Shown: positions 25,903 to 36,786 of the stretch, piece after piece
Layout of the letters: every line of letters starts with the position of its first letter
How positions within the stretch are numbered: the stretch's first letter is position 1
Assembly (NCBI GenBank): GCA_024704765.1
Contig: JAKMXF010000332.1
Location: forward strand, 416,018-480,017
Direction: 5' to 3'
Source of the DNA: Oopsacas minuta
Taxonomy: Eukaryota > Porifera > Hexactinellida > Lyssacinosida > Leucopsacidae
Length of the DNA: 64,000 nucleotides
Translations under genes and position numbers: made by a program
Notes under the pieces: model-generated
Seen by the model: the letters and a program-made list of their open reading frames with translations, nothing else
Told to the model about the DNA's origin: nothing
Database searches by the model: none

Positions 25903-27183
25903 CGCCGTGCAAAAAGTTTTTAGAAGAATGCTGTAACTGCATTTCTTGGACACCAATACATCTTATATCTATTTATAACTACTTTAGTTAAAATATTCAA
26001 GCTTTTAATCTTTTATTACTTTGACAGCTCTAATTTCAAATTCGTATCTAATTATTTCTCATGGATTTACATTTGGAAAGGAGGGACTTTCGCGCAATGA
26101 GTTTTATGACTTTATGAGAAAACTCAGTCCTAAAGAATCACATATTCAACTTCAGAACAAATTTGGAGAAAAATCACCATCTTTGGCTATAGTATACAAC
26201 TGGTACGGTGAATTTAACCGTGGGCGAAATACTCTAAGTGATGAGATGCGATCAGGACATCCTGCAGATGCGGTTAACCCAGAAAATAGCCAGAAAGCTA
26301 GAAAATAATCAAAAATGAGCGTTGAATCATAATAGACGAAATAATGAGTCATTTAGACATCAGGAGAGGAAGCCTCCATGCCATACTCCATGAACATCTC
26401 TTGGTGAGGAAAGTGGCTGCACGGTGGATTCCACATAACTTTCTGAAGAACAAATGACAACTCGAGTGGATTGGTGCAAATTTAAGATCAGAAAATTCGA
26501 TATGGTGGTTCAAAGCTATTGAATAAATTAATTACGAGATGAGACTTGGATTTACCAATATGACCCAGGACGAAGCAACAATCTTCAGTTTGGCCTTTTT
26601 CAGATGATGATCCCCTCAAAAATTGAGATGTGCACGAAGTGGTAACAAGCAAATGGGCGCCAGTTTCGTCTCTAAAAAGGGACATGTTGCTACTATTCCC
26701 CTTATAGAGCAAAAGACTGTAACTGCGAGTTGGTATGTCAACATTTGCATGCCTCAGGTGATAGAAAAGTGGAGCATTTTACATTCTAAAGCCTACCTCA
26801 CCTGACATCAATGGCACCATGACAATACAAGTGCACACAATGCAGCTTTAACAATTGATTTCTTTGCAGAAAATGGTATAAAATTGATACCCCATCTAGC
26901 ATATTCCCCAGATTTGGCGCCATGCGACTTATTTCTTTTCCTAAACTAAAAAAGAATATCAAAGGGGTCCATTCCAATAGTGCAGAAGAGGCAAGACTGG
27001 CTTATAATGAGGCCCTCCAAGACCCAACCAAAGAAGACTGGGAAAATTGTTTTGAAAGTTGGTTTAGAAGGATGGATTTATGCATACAGTCATCTGGTAT
27101 ATACTTCGAGAAACTATTAAAAAAATAATCTATTTCCTACTATTCTTTCATATAGATTCTAAAAACCTTTTGGACTACCCTGG
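25903..27183 (+). mobile_element. mariner (DD34D) nested inside the second MULE
   Basis: The ends are CGCCGTGCAAAAAGTTTTTA on the left and, as reverse complement, CCAGGGTAGTCCAAAAGGTT on the right. They share the CAAAA.GTTTTTAGAA block and are flanked by TA (25901-25902 and 27184-27185). The length of 1,281 bp is standard for mariner. The insertion separates the MULE catalytic core from its SWIM-like C-terminus, so it is younger than the MULE. The ends resemble those of the mariner fragment at 39.8 kb. Confidence 0.85.
26021..27128 (+). pseudogene. mariner transposase pseudogene (DD34D)
   Basis: The N-terminus has NEFYDFMRKLSPKESHIQLQ and YNWYGEFNRGRNTLSDEMRS. The middle, across stops, keeps MSHLDIRRGSLHAILHEHL. 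The catalytic region reads WHHDNTSAHNAALTIDFFA and AYSPDLAPCDLFLFPKLKK, with 34 residues between HHD and PCD. The C-terminus FESWFRRMDLCIQSSGIYFE is the usual mariner end. Multiple stops and frameshifts show it is inactive. It is distinct from the mariner at 8.7 kb, whose catalytic triad is the same type but whose sequence and ends differ. Confidence 0.88.
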
Positions 27184-27962
27184 TATACAAGAAATTACCA
27201 ACATATTTTTGAAATATAAATCTGCATCTCTACATGTGGATCAATATACGGATCTTGACTCCTTTATTTTAGAAAGAGAAGGTTTCCATGTCATTACAGA
27301 ATCCTTAGATGAATCTTGTAGATATAAAGTTCAGTATTCCTACACTTGTCCCAGCAATATGCACTGCAAAGCATGTTCTCATGTTATCTCATATGGATTA
27401 TTGAATAAAATGGACGCTCACCCAAATGTAACTGCTTTCGTAAATTCAGTGGAGATAAAGCCAGACAGGCCCAAAAGAGGGCATTGTTATTAATTCGATT
27501 AGGAGCGTTACCTTGGAGAGACAAAATAAGCGAGGATTTGTTAATATAGAAGAATATCGAGTAATTACCCATATTTTTTATTCCAGAATTACTTGCTAGT
27601 AATTATTGAGTGTTTAGAACCCAACCTAGAAGTTACTAATGTAAGTAATGTTTCTATAGATTTTGACATTCTGGTCTGAGTATATGAATCCACACCCTAC
27701 AAAGGGAAATGTTGAAATGATACAAATATATAGGGCATATAATTTTAACCATTTGCCAAATTAATTGCTTTGTTTGCCAAAATACTTAAATTTTCAGTTC
27801 GGTTGCCAAAATAATTGAATCTTTAGTTCAGTTGCCAAAATAATTGAATCTTTAGTTCAGTTGCCAAAGAATTGAATTCGTTTGCAACAATAATTGTAAT
27901 TTCAGTTCAGTTGGCATAATAATTGAATACATTTGTCAAGTTAATGATGCATCCGTTATATA

Positions 27963-28587
27963 TATGAATAATGCGAACATATTTTGTTGTGAGCAAAATA
28001 TTTTCGCAATTTCTGTCACTATTTAGGATATTACACGTATAACACATTAGCTAATAAAACTATTCTAAAAATATTTGTTTAGCTAAGTTCAGCAAAAGCA
28101 AAATAATACCAACATTCTATTATTGCGGAAAGCCTGCTACTACAACTTCTGATACATCAGTTAGACCTGCGAAGCAACACTGACAAGTAGCGACACCGAG
28201 TCCAGTAAATATGCCAGACAATTTACCATCTAACATTGAGGCCATAATTTCAATAATTACATGTCTACTTTCATTCTCGAAGCCAGTTGACATGAGTTCA
28301 TCAATTTATGGATACAAGAAATTCATTTGAGTAGTGCACTGTCAACGTTCTCTTTTAAGATAGCATTGCAATTGGCTGGTTGGAGAATCTAGAATTTGGG
28401 TATTGATTATATCAGAGAATATTTCGACAAAATTTCAAATCAAGAGGATAAACCATAGACAAGAGAAAATCTGAACGCCCACGAGCTGTTTGAGATCTAA
28501 GATTACACCTTGTGAATTCCCAACCCACCACCCCATGTTTAACCACAAAGTTGAGTGGGTACATCAGGGATTCTTCAATAAAGTGTA
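27963..28587. other. Intron 1 stretch, no gene recognised
   Basis: No family-like open frame or terminal repeat seen between the second MULE and the next MITE. Confidence 0.4.
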
Positions 28588-28589
28588 TA

Positions 28590-29011
28590 CAGGGTTAGGC
28601 ATAAGTTCTGCAACAAAATGTAAATTATGCTAGAGATTCTGCAAGTGGTTATAGATGAATATATATTTAGCATATATTATCCTCAATATCTTTGTATACA
28701 ATATTTAGAGTATTGAGTCCTAGTAGAAAAATTTTGTTGATTTATGGATAAAGAACCAAAACGAAAGTCTGAAGTCTTCCTTGAGAAGAGAGTAGGATAT
28801 AATCAGTGAGGACGTGTTGCGTGCCACAGCCGATAATTTCTACAAGCGATTGAGCCTATTTATCGTAGCAAAGGACAATACATTTGAAGAGCAAGGATAA
28901 TTTCGAATCCTTAGTATGTATATTAACTAATTCATTACGAATTTCAACTACTATTATGGTAACATTAGAAATATACAAGTTTATACTTGTTGCAGAACTT
29001 ATGTCTAACCC
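28590..29011 (+). mobile_element. Tc1/mariner internal-deletion MITE
   Basis: The inverted ends are CAGGGTTAGGCATAAGTTCT on the left and the complement of AGAACTTATGTCTAACCC on the right, extending to about 25 bp with TGCAAC. Both are flanked by TA. Only 422 bp long, it retains a transposase C-terminal scrap (RATADNFYKRLSLFIVAK), so it looks like a deletion derivative of a Tc1/mariner element rather than an unrelated MITE. Confidence 0.78.
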
Positions 29012-30211
29012 TAAGGAGTGTACGTTTAAAGTGCTTTACTATGTGGTCAATGCAGTTAACTGTTAATAACTTTAAACCTTCTAAAATTAGAAATTACCTT
29101 TGATCAGTCTATTTTAATTTCCCGAGATTGAGGTTATATGCAAGGAATGTTGACTTTTCGGGCGAAACCTATTTGCTGGAGTGAAGGTTATCAAGATTAT
29201 CGCCCTCAGAAATTCTTTTTGAAATAAGAGAAATGTTATGGCATCCTGGTGTGACAACTGCAAAAATATAATATCAGACCAACATACTGAATAATACTGA
29301 TACCTTCTGAACAAGCTAATCGAGATAATGCATCCATAATACCTGTACTCTCGAGGCGTACACACTTAGAATCAAATTTTTTCTATTCTTCTAGGGATTT
29401 CCGTTTAGAAATAATCGGATTAACCACCGACAGAGCGGCTGGGGCTGGTGTTTCAGCTCTTGTAATATAGTACTGACGCTTAAGAACTATTGTTCAAGAT
29501 CTTTTTCGGACTGATGGTGGTGCATTCGTTCTCTAAGCAGAGTACATATCAAATGAAGGTTCTTCACATCTCTTGAGAACGTTGGTAATTGTGAGTCGTT
29601 TCTCCAATATTCTACTTCCCTAATTGACATCTACTTTAGCATTTCGATGGGCCTGTTTAGCATCCAAAAGTATTCTATTTACTTCCTGAAGTGTAAGTGA
29701 CATTTTAAGCTTTGTATGACAATAACTTATGTGAAGGAATTTGAAATACACTAAATTAGGTTTAAATATATATATACACCATTGTTGTCGACATAATACC
29801 ACATTGCTAGACAACATACGAATCACAATATTATACTCCATACCAGATTAGGTTACAATGCCACTATAACTATTGCGTTGCCTAGTTACTAGTGTTTGTT
29901 ATTGAAACAAGCTACTATTAAGAATATATTAAATAGTCATGAGTTATAATAAACGAAACAAATTTGAATATTTTTGGAATTAAATATGATGTAATAATTT
30001 TCAAATGCCAACGCATTCTCAAAATATGAGATGAAAAGAAATACTCTTCAGTTAAAACCTCATAAGCCAAAAATTCATGGGAAAATAATACATATCGTTG
30101 AAATTAAATCCCACTGGAAATGTTTAACAAATAACCCAGTGTATGTGTCGTACTTAATATTATCACCATAATATGGCTTTAGAATAACTAGTATAATTCA
30201 GCCTAACCATA

Positions 30212-30278
30212 GCATTCCACACACTAAGGCAATGGCAGTCACTAATGTATATGGACCATGGATGCACTAATACCTATC
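30212..30278 (+). repeat. ~65-bp dispersed repeat, copy 1
   Basis: AGCATTCCACACACTAAGGC followed by AATGGCAGTCACTAATGTAT and GGACCATGGATGCACTAAT is found inverted at 46063-46128 with a few mismatches. Neither copy lies in a recognisable element. Confidence 0.75.
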
Positions 30279-31528
30279 CAAATCAAATGTAATCAAAACT
30301 CACGTTAAACATCAGCTATTGGTTCAATTGGGACTTAAGAGGCTAAGAAAAGAAAAAATATCCATGCATGTTGTTAAACTTTCACCTGGGAGGCGTTTGC
30401 AGATGAATCTATTAATGACCCATGATGGGAAAATTAACTATTCTACAAATACACAAAACAACTAATTAACTCATAATCATAAATACATTACTAAACATAA
30501 ATTAACAAAGTGAAATCTTTACAGTACTAGTACTGGGTCAAAAACATATATTCATTCTAAACACACTATAATATACTTTTACTAGCGCGCTTCGCTTGCT
30601 AGGTCACTGCGAGACAGCTTAGTGCAGGGGTGGACCATAAAGTTAGCTTTTGGTCCGCAGTGAAATTTGGAGCCGACTTGGAGGGCCACAAAACTTGAGG
30701 ATGTTTTCTACGACCATGATGCACAGGTCTATAGAATATAGATGTTGAATAATAATTCATGTCTTATTACAATAAAAATATTTACTTGAATTAAAAAGCA
30801 GTTATAGAAAGGTAGGGTTATATACGGAAGAATAAAATATACTCACCTCAAGACAATGAAGGACAAAAGTGTCAGAAAAATTCTTTGGGCTGTATTCTTG
30901 CCCTTTTCAAACGAACCACGAAGGCCTCACTTTGCCCATATGTGGCTTAGTACCTCAGGTTAGATTAAATATTAAACAAATAAACTTCTTAGTGCTTTTG
31001 GTCGCTAAGCGATAGGATAAACTCGGCACTTCGTACCTAGTGTTTATGATATAACAGAAATTTAATGATTATATTGTCCATGGTCTAACCAAATTACACT
31101 CAATGGCCTTCTGTGTTAATACTGCAATTCTTACATGGCTTTAGGTTAGTAATCAGGGTACTTTGTGTCAAGAATACTATGAAATTGTCAATAATTTTGA
31201 TTATTTGTATAGTCATGATGACGTATTATACCATGATAAATTGGTAGGCCAAAGTCAGAACATCAAAACATGTGGTATATTATGGGACCTGTGATCAAAA
31301 TTTCAACCTCTTTCATTAATATTGGGTGAGCAGTGGTTTATAATGTGATTTTTTGAAATACGTAGAGGTGACAGTGACGTCATAATTTTTTCATGTGCGA
31401 ATTTCTTCCAAGATTCGAACATGTCCGAGCCAAGCCCAAAATATCACTGTATGCCAAAAATCAGCCCCAGGGGTCTTCTAGTATCTTTAATCAATTTTGG
31501 ACATACAAAACAGATACATACATAAATA

Positions 31529-31529
31529 A

Positions 31530-31567
<38 letters not shown>
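31529..31567 (+). repeat. Microsatellite (CTAT)n
   Basis: About ten uninterrupted CTAT tetranucleotides. Confidence 0.97.
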
Positions 31568-32586
31568 ATAAATAGATTAATTGCGTTTAATAGTACAGAT
31601 TACCTTTATGCGGATATTCGACTTAGCTACTGATATTTCATTTTTACTAATCCTATGAGTTCTCTTGTTCCTGAATGTAATTCTAACAACAGAGGTACAG
31701 ATTATACTCAAGTTTTCTATTTCCTAAATATGACGAATTGCGAAACAAATGGATTAGAAGTATTCCTCGAACAAGGAAAGATTATGAAAACAATAAGGAG
31801 TGAAAGCAAGATTGTTGGTTTGCTTCAACTGGGCGTATATTTCGATAAATAATCGATGTGAAAAGACTGATGTTTGCCAAAAACTAAGAATGAATTTGAC
31901 GTCGTAAGGCTAACAGTGTATTTTAGTCAAGTAAAACAATTATTCCTTAGATTGAGTGTTGTTGTATAGTTTGTGCTTTCTATGACATAATAAAATTAAT
32001 ACTGTGCTGATAACTACATTTTACCCCGTCATTAAGGTGTGCATCCATCACTTCAAAGAGGATATTCAAAGAGATATTCAAAGAGATATTCAAAAGAGGA
32101 TTTTCAAAAACAATTCATTTTTAAATAAGGGCTACTGATTGGTTTAAAAACACGAGTTAGGATGCCTATTATCCCCCAGAAGATTCCCGAATCGATCTAT
32201 TCCTGAAGGGCTGAAACTATGAAGAGAATATAATTTGATAGGTCAACATTCAAGTCTAACAATAACCAATGAGAAGAAATAGATCCAGAACCATCCAATC
32301 CATGCTTGATTTCAATGTGTTGGATAGAAATGTGGTGCAGGAATATTAACACAGATTCTTTTAACAACCGATCAAAGAGAGAAATTACAAGTGATAAGTA
32401 AGATATATAGACCCCTATAGGACTGGAAACATTTGGATATTGGCTAAATGTTGGAACAATTGACTTTCCAATTTCATTAATTTTTCCCAAGTTGTCAAAA
32501 CCAGGCCTTCTGATTGGAGATAATATTCAAGATCTCTCCATTTTCCTTTCCCCAGCTTAAGTGAAACAGAGAGAAATAATCGGGTA

Positions 32587-34662
32587 CAGTAATCTCCCGC
32601 TTAAGTACGCAACTTGATCCGGAGTGGCGAGTGCGTACTTATCTGGTAGGTACGTATTTAACAAAATTAGCACAATTTCCGTCCTGTTTTACTTAACAAT
32701 AGAAATAACAGTACCTAAAAATAGGCATTGTTTGTTAAACAATTACAGCATGTCACTACCGATAGAATAGTTTTTAGGTTCATTATTGTACAGTACTGTT
32801 TTTTTCTGATTGCATAATGTCAGGAAAAGGCAAAGGCAAGCGTTTGAATGAATCACAGAGATTGAACATCATTGCCAAGTTAAGTCAGCCAACTCCTCCA
32901 AGTAAGCGAAGTCTTACACGAGAATATGAAGTCAGTGAAGGCGCTATCCGAAAGGTTTGGGAGAACAGAGAAGTTATTCGAAAACGTTCTGCTTTGTTGT
33001 CCGAGGAGACTAAAACAAAAAGTTTCGAGGTTCTGTTTGTCGGTTTTCGGACATGGAAGACATGTTATACCTTTGGATTGATGGTATGCGCCGTGCTAAC
33101 CTGCCTGTTTCACCCACTCTGGCCATCGCGAAAGCAAAGCGAATCGCTGAACAGTTATCGATTTCGGAGGATGATTTTAAAGCATCATGGCAGTGGCTTA
33201 GCCGATTTAGAGAACGTCGAGGACTTCAGAAACTTCTACTTCATGGTGAAGGAGCAGAAGTAGACAAACAGGAGCCGAACTTTTTAGCTGCGTTGAACAG
33301 CTTGTATGATATAATCGCGCAGTATGAACCTGAAAATGTTTACAACATGGATGAAGCAGGATTATTTTTTCGGCTGCTACCCAGATATACTCTACTTATG
33401 CCGTTTGAAGATGTCAGCAGCACTCGAGGAAAAAGGAAAGCTAAAGACCGATTGTCGCTGGTTGTTTGTGCGAATGGCACAGGAACGCATAAAATTCCAT
33501 GCACATTGATCGGGAAACCGAAATCTCCGGCCTGTATAAAGAATCGGGACTGGCCGTTGAAGTACTTTAGCCAGGGCAAAGCGTGGATGGACGTTAACAC
33601 GTGTTGGAAGTGGTTTAATGAAGTGTTTTGTCCTGAAGTGAAAAAGAGAACAGGACGCCGGGTTCTGTTGTTAATGGACAATGCTTCAGGCCATTTTCAA
33701 GCTTTTGAACGGAATAACGTCAGAGTAGTATTCTTCCCCCCAAATTGTACGAGCTGGAAACAACCATGTGATATGGGAATCATCGCAGCGCTGAAAAAGA
33801 GGTACAAATATTTGTATCTCAAGGACGTTCTTGATTTTTACGATCTTGATGAGGACTTGAAAGCCCGAAAAGAAGAGCAAGCGAAAGGCTCCCTAAAGGA
33901 GCTGCTGGTGTTGTTTATGGTAAACCTGCTCATCTGCTAGATGCCGCTTTTTATGTTAAGCGTGCATGGAATTTAATATCTGACACGTCAATAAGCAACT
34001 CATTCATCAAGGCTGAGTTAGGCCCTTTAACATTGCAAGGTAGCGTTGATGAGGAGGTCGACGCGATGTCTGATGTTCTGCAAAGATTCAGGTCTTTGAA
34101 TTTTGTGATTGAAGGAGATGAACTTAATGAATTCATGCATGTCGACGACGAAAACAACGAAGAGTATTCGCAGGCGATGTTAGACGATGTTAATGAGGTA
34201 TTGACTACAATTCATACAGAAAATGATGACTCTGACGACGATAGTGACGATCAAAGCAACACTTCTGCACCAATCGAGAATGAAGTGATATTCCACGGCT
34301 TTGAACAACTTTACCGTAAAATACTCGAAATTGAGGACCAGTTGTTGTGCACCGATGTGCAAGCTCAAGCGGGAGATGCTTATGGTGATCCAAAAGACAC
34401 CTTCGAAAAATTTCAGCGTAAACTACGATAAGTGGCATCTGAAGCTAAACGTAAAAGAGCACAAAACATGCGTCAGCTGACGATGCATGATATGTTTAAA
34501 CAGTGAGCAACTTTAGCAAAGCGGACTTTTAGTTTTTGATGGGCATTTTATATGTTTTTCAATAAATTGTTGAGAAAGTTGAACACAGAATTTTTGACAA
34601 ATTTTGGTTTACTTAAGCAGGATGCGTACTTAAGCGGGGCGTACTTAAGCGGGAGGTTACTG
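32587..34662 (+). mobile_element. pogo/Tigger-type element, complete ends
   Basis: The inverted ends are CAGTAATCTCCCGCTTAAGT on the left and, as reverse complement, CAGTAACCTCCCGCTTAAGT on the right, with TA on both sides (32585-32586 and 34663-34664). The CTTAAGTACGC word is repeated inside both ends. The body of 2,076 bp carries a plus-strand DDE_1-type transposase pseudogene. Ends, TA target and transposase all fit Tigger-like members of the pogo group. Confidence 0.92.
32817..34506 (+). pseudogene. Tigger/pogo transposase pseudogene (DD30D)
   Basis: The ATG at 32817 begins MSGKGKGKRLNESQRLNII, a basic lead into a CENP-B-type helix-turn-helix (EYEVSEGAIRKVWENRE). A frameshift near 33035 leads to the second helix-turn-helix (MEDMLYLWIDGMRRANLPVS, KASWQWLSRFRERRG). 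The catalytic domain has NMDEAGLFFR, LLLMDNASGHFQ and NCTSWKQPCDMGII, the last two aspartates being 30 residues apart. A second frameshift near 33895 restores GAAGVVYGKPAHLLDAAFYV and an acidic C-terminus (DDSDDDSDDQSN). A TAA at 34429 precedes 24 further conserved-looking codons and a TGA at 34504. With only two shifts and one stop it is among the least decayed transposases here. Confidence 0.9.
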
Positions 34663-34664
34663 TA

Positions 34665-36786
34665 CTCTTAGTTTCAACAGGGATCCATGGAATACTTGCA
34701 CTCCACCACTCACCATTTAAGCCCTCAATAGATTCTTACTCATTCTGACATTAGATGATATTTTAGGCATGAGAGAGCATACAGAATGCCACTTGTCTTC
34801 CTCGAGATTTAGTAAACGCACCACTTCATCTGCTGCTTGATTGATATAATGGTCGTGAACCTTCAATATGATAGCCAAGTTAGGACCTGTTTTCAGGCTT
34901 TCAGATAATATTGTTGCTTCAGCAATCTATAAATTGATAAGTAGAGATTCAATAGGTCATTAAGTTAATGAACTCGTATGCTACCTTGTAATATGCAGTA
35001 TATATATTCATAATTATTGCGTTATATTGGTGTAAAATGCCCATGTAGTTATATTATATTGTACCATAGCAACGTAGATTTGAGGATGGAATTTGACAAA
35101 ATTTAACATGTTGCGCAATGAAGCTGCATTTGAAGTTAAAATATCATGTACATAAAACTTAACAAGAATATACTAAAAGTCAGGATGGAAACAAGTTTTG
35201 CTGCCAAGAGGATGGCTTATGGCCGAGAGAAATTTTTACAAACTTTTCACAGTATTGTATCCGTAATATCTGAATAACCTCTTTGTCCCTGAAGAAAATA
35301 AACAACAGCATACATCATAAATTCAACAGACTACTAAAATTGCTTCTGTCATTTATAGTACGATGGATGTATAAACATAGAATATTGCACTAAAGTCCTA
35401 CATTTGATTGACCACAAAAATAGACTATTTCATCTGATACTTTACATATTGCTCATTGAATATATCTAGAATCTAATTCATAATACAAAATGGTATAAAA
35501 TGAAGGTAAGAATTTGGGCCTAATGCACCCAGTAACCCACAGTGGGGATCGTATCATCCTAACGAAGTCTGTTGTGCCTGTGTTTTTCCGAATTCTCCTC
35601 AGTATATGGCCAACACAACTGAAATACCAAAGAGGCCAGAGATTCTCAAGGAATGCTAAAGAGCTAACATTTTTTCATAATGCATTATACCAAAGCCTAT
35701 TGAGGATAATAAAACAATAACAACAAAGTTCGTAATTTGGCCTCTCATAGATATTGTTAAAATAATTCTTTTTGATCGAATTGTCTATGAGCTGGAGTAC
35801 CAATATTCTTGATGATAATTTGTGTTTTACCAAAATTGTTATGTTAAAGAGCAAACTTTGTTGTTCAGAGATCACTTGTAATTAATAGAAATTGGTTTTT
35901 GAAGGCATAAATTAAGGAGGATTGTCAAATTCATATATCCAAAGACAAAATCAATGATATTCGACAAATTGAGGCTATCATAATAGATGAGATTGAAATA
36001 TTCTCAAAAAGTGACTCGATTTTACCTACACCAACACTACCATCGATTCCAAAATATATTAAGAATGCCAATAATGAATTGGAATGTGTTACAACATCTA
36101 TTGGGAATGATGATTTAGATGCAGTCATAGATTAACCTGAAGTTGGCCTCATTAGTACATTACAACCAACACGTGTTCGCTTTTACTCGATCAATTTAGA
36201 TATTTGATTATCCTTAAGCATGGGTGCCGTTGTAGTATATTAACTCAAGTGTTTTAATTAACAATACATTATACATCACTTGCATGTTTCCGTCTCGTTC
36301 AGTCTTCAAATTGTCTAGTATTACCTAACGAACTTAATATCCTTAGTATTAAGAATTCAATTAGTTTAGACTGTGAATATTTGAATATCTAGAGGATTTT
36401 CATCTAAAAAACAAGAAAGAACGCCATCTTGTACTCCAGATGGACGAGGTACAAAACAAGGCCAACAGAATCTTGTAAACAACAGTAGTCAAACTTGTTG
36501 CAATTTGCCAATATCTTAAAATTACCAACAGCAAGATTTTCCAAATAATTACAATGGATTTTAAAATTCACCATAATTATTTGGAATATCTTGTGTATGA
36601 TGACTTAACATTGAGGTTTTAAAAATTTTTCTATTCGTGTCCCACAATAATGTGCTATTTAACCGGCTTCTCATTAATATTTTGAGATAAGTTTCTTCTA
36701 CATACTCTAAGGCTTGGTGGGTTATGCTTTTAAAATGTATTTAATAATATTCATTAATATATAATTATTTGATTGTAAAAATCCAA
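34665..36786. other. Intron 1 stretch, no gene recognised
   Basis: The plus strand is open at about 35940-36135 and reads like protein (for example KINDIRQIEAIIIDEIEIFS and SDSILPTPTLPSIPKYIKNA), but I do not recognise it and no start or neighbours support a gene. Otherwise there is nothing notable. Confidence 0.35.

Larger units (their letters stand above)
24030..27493 (+). pseudogene. MULE transposase pseudogene (finger, core, SWIM-like end), split by mariner
   Basis: Plus-strand pieces in order. At 24030-24371 a Cys/His DNA-binding finger shows ELYYCKFSRTIYLDCSIKAK and then FGHHKHNEC. At about 24770-25080 the RNase H-like core shows MNDNDDAIFAAIREEF and the C-x2-H motif GNCYFHLAHKS. At 25370-25700 a region with TDNNPQENF-like and KHILSRIRGFFKRAFE segments follows. 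After the mariner, 27186-27493 contains DQYTDLDSFILEREGFHVI and TCPSNMHCKACSHVISYGL, resembling a degenerate SWIM finger, then RPKRGHCY. Frames change repeatedly and several stops are present. Unlike the 17-kb MULE it has no RING, so the two elements belong to different lineages. Function is dead. Confidence 0.72.
23791..27954 (+). mobile_element. Second MULE with repeat-array ends, interrupted by a mariner
   Basis: The left edge (about 23806-23890) and right edge (about 27750-27940) are inverted copies. For example ATTCAATTATTTTGACAACC on the left matches the complement of GGTTGCCAAAATAATTGAAT on the right. The right edge is a tandem array of a 29-bp unit beginning GTTGCCAAAATAATTGAATC, with two exact copies and several degenerate ones. 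GTTATATA flanks both sides (23783-23790 and 27955-27962), giving an 8-bp target duplication. The interior has MULE transposase pieces on the plus strand and a 1.28-kb mariner inserted at a TA. Without the mariner it is about 2.9 kb. The boundary bases are accurate to within a few nucleotides. Confidence 0.82.
29014..32584. other. Intron 1 stretch with minor repeats, no gene recognised
   Basis: No open frame is convincing. Noted inside: a copy of a ~65-bp dispersed repeat at 30212-30278; a possible hAT terminus starting at 30625 (CAGGGGTGGACC) with GGTCCGC and GGGCCAC nearby; a CTAT microsatellite at 31529-31567; and a short tandem repeat of about 12 bp (GATATTCAAAGA, three copies) at 32060-32100. 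Confidence 0.45.

Noticed and set aside
30625-30720. A full hAT element beginning CAGGGGTGGACC
   Set aside because: Only one terminus-like segment is visible; no partner end, target duplication or transposase was found.
33340-33681. Minus-strand 113-codon frame opposite the Tigger transposase
   Set aside because: It is the antisense shadow of the transposase reading frame.
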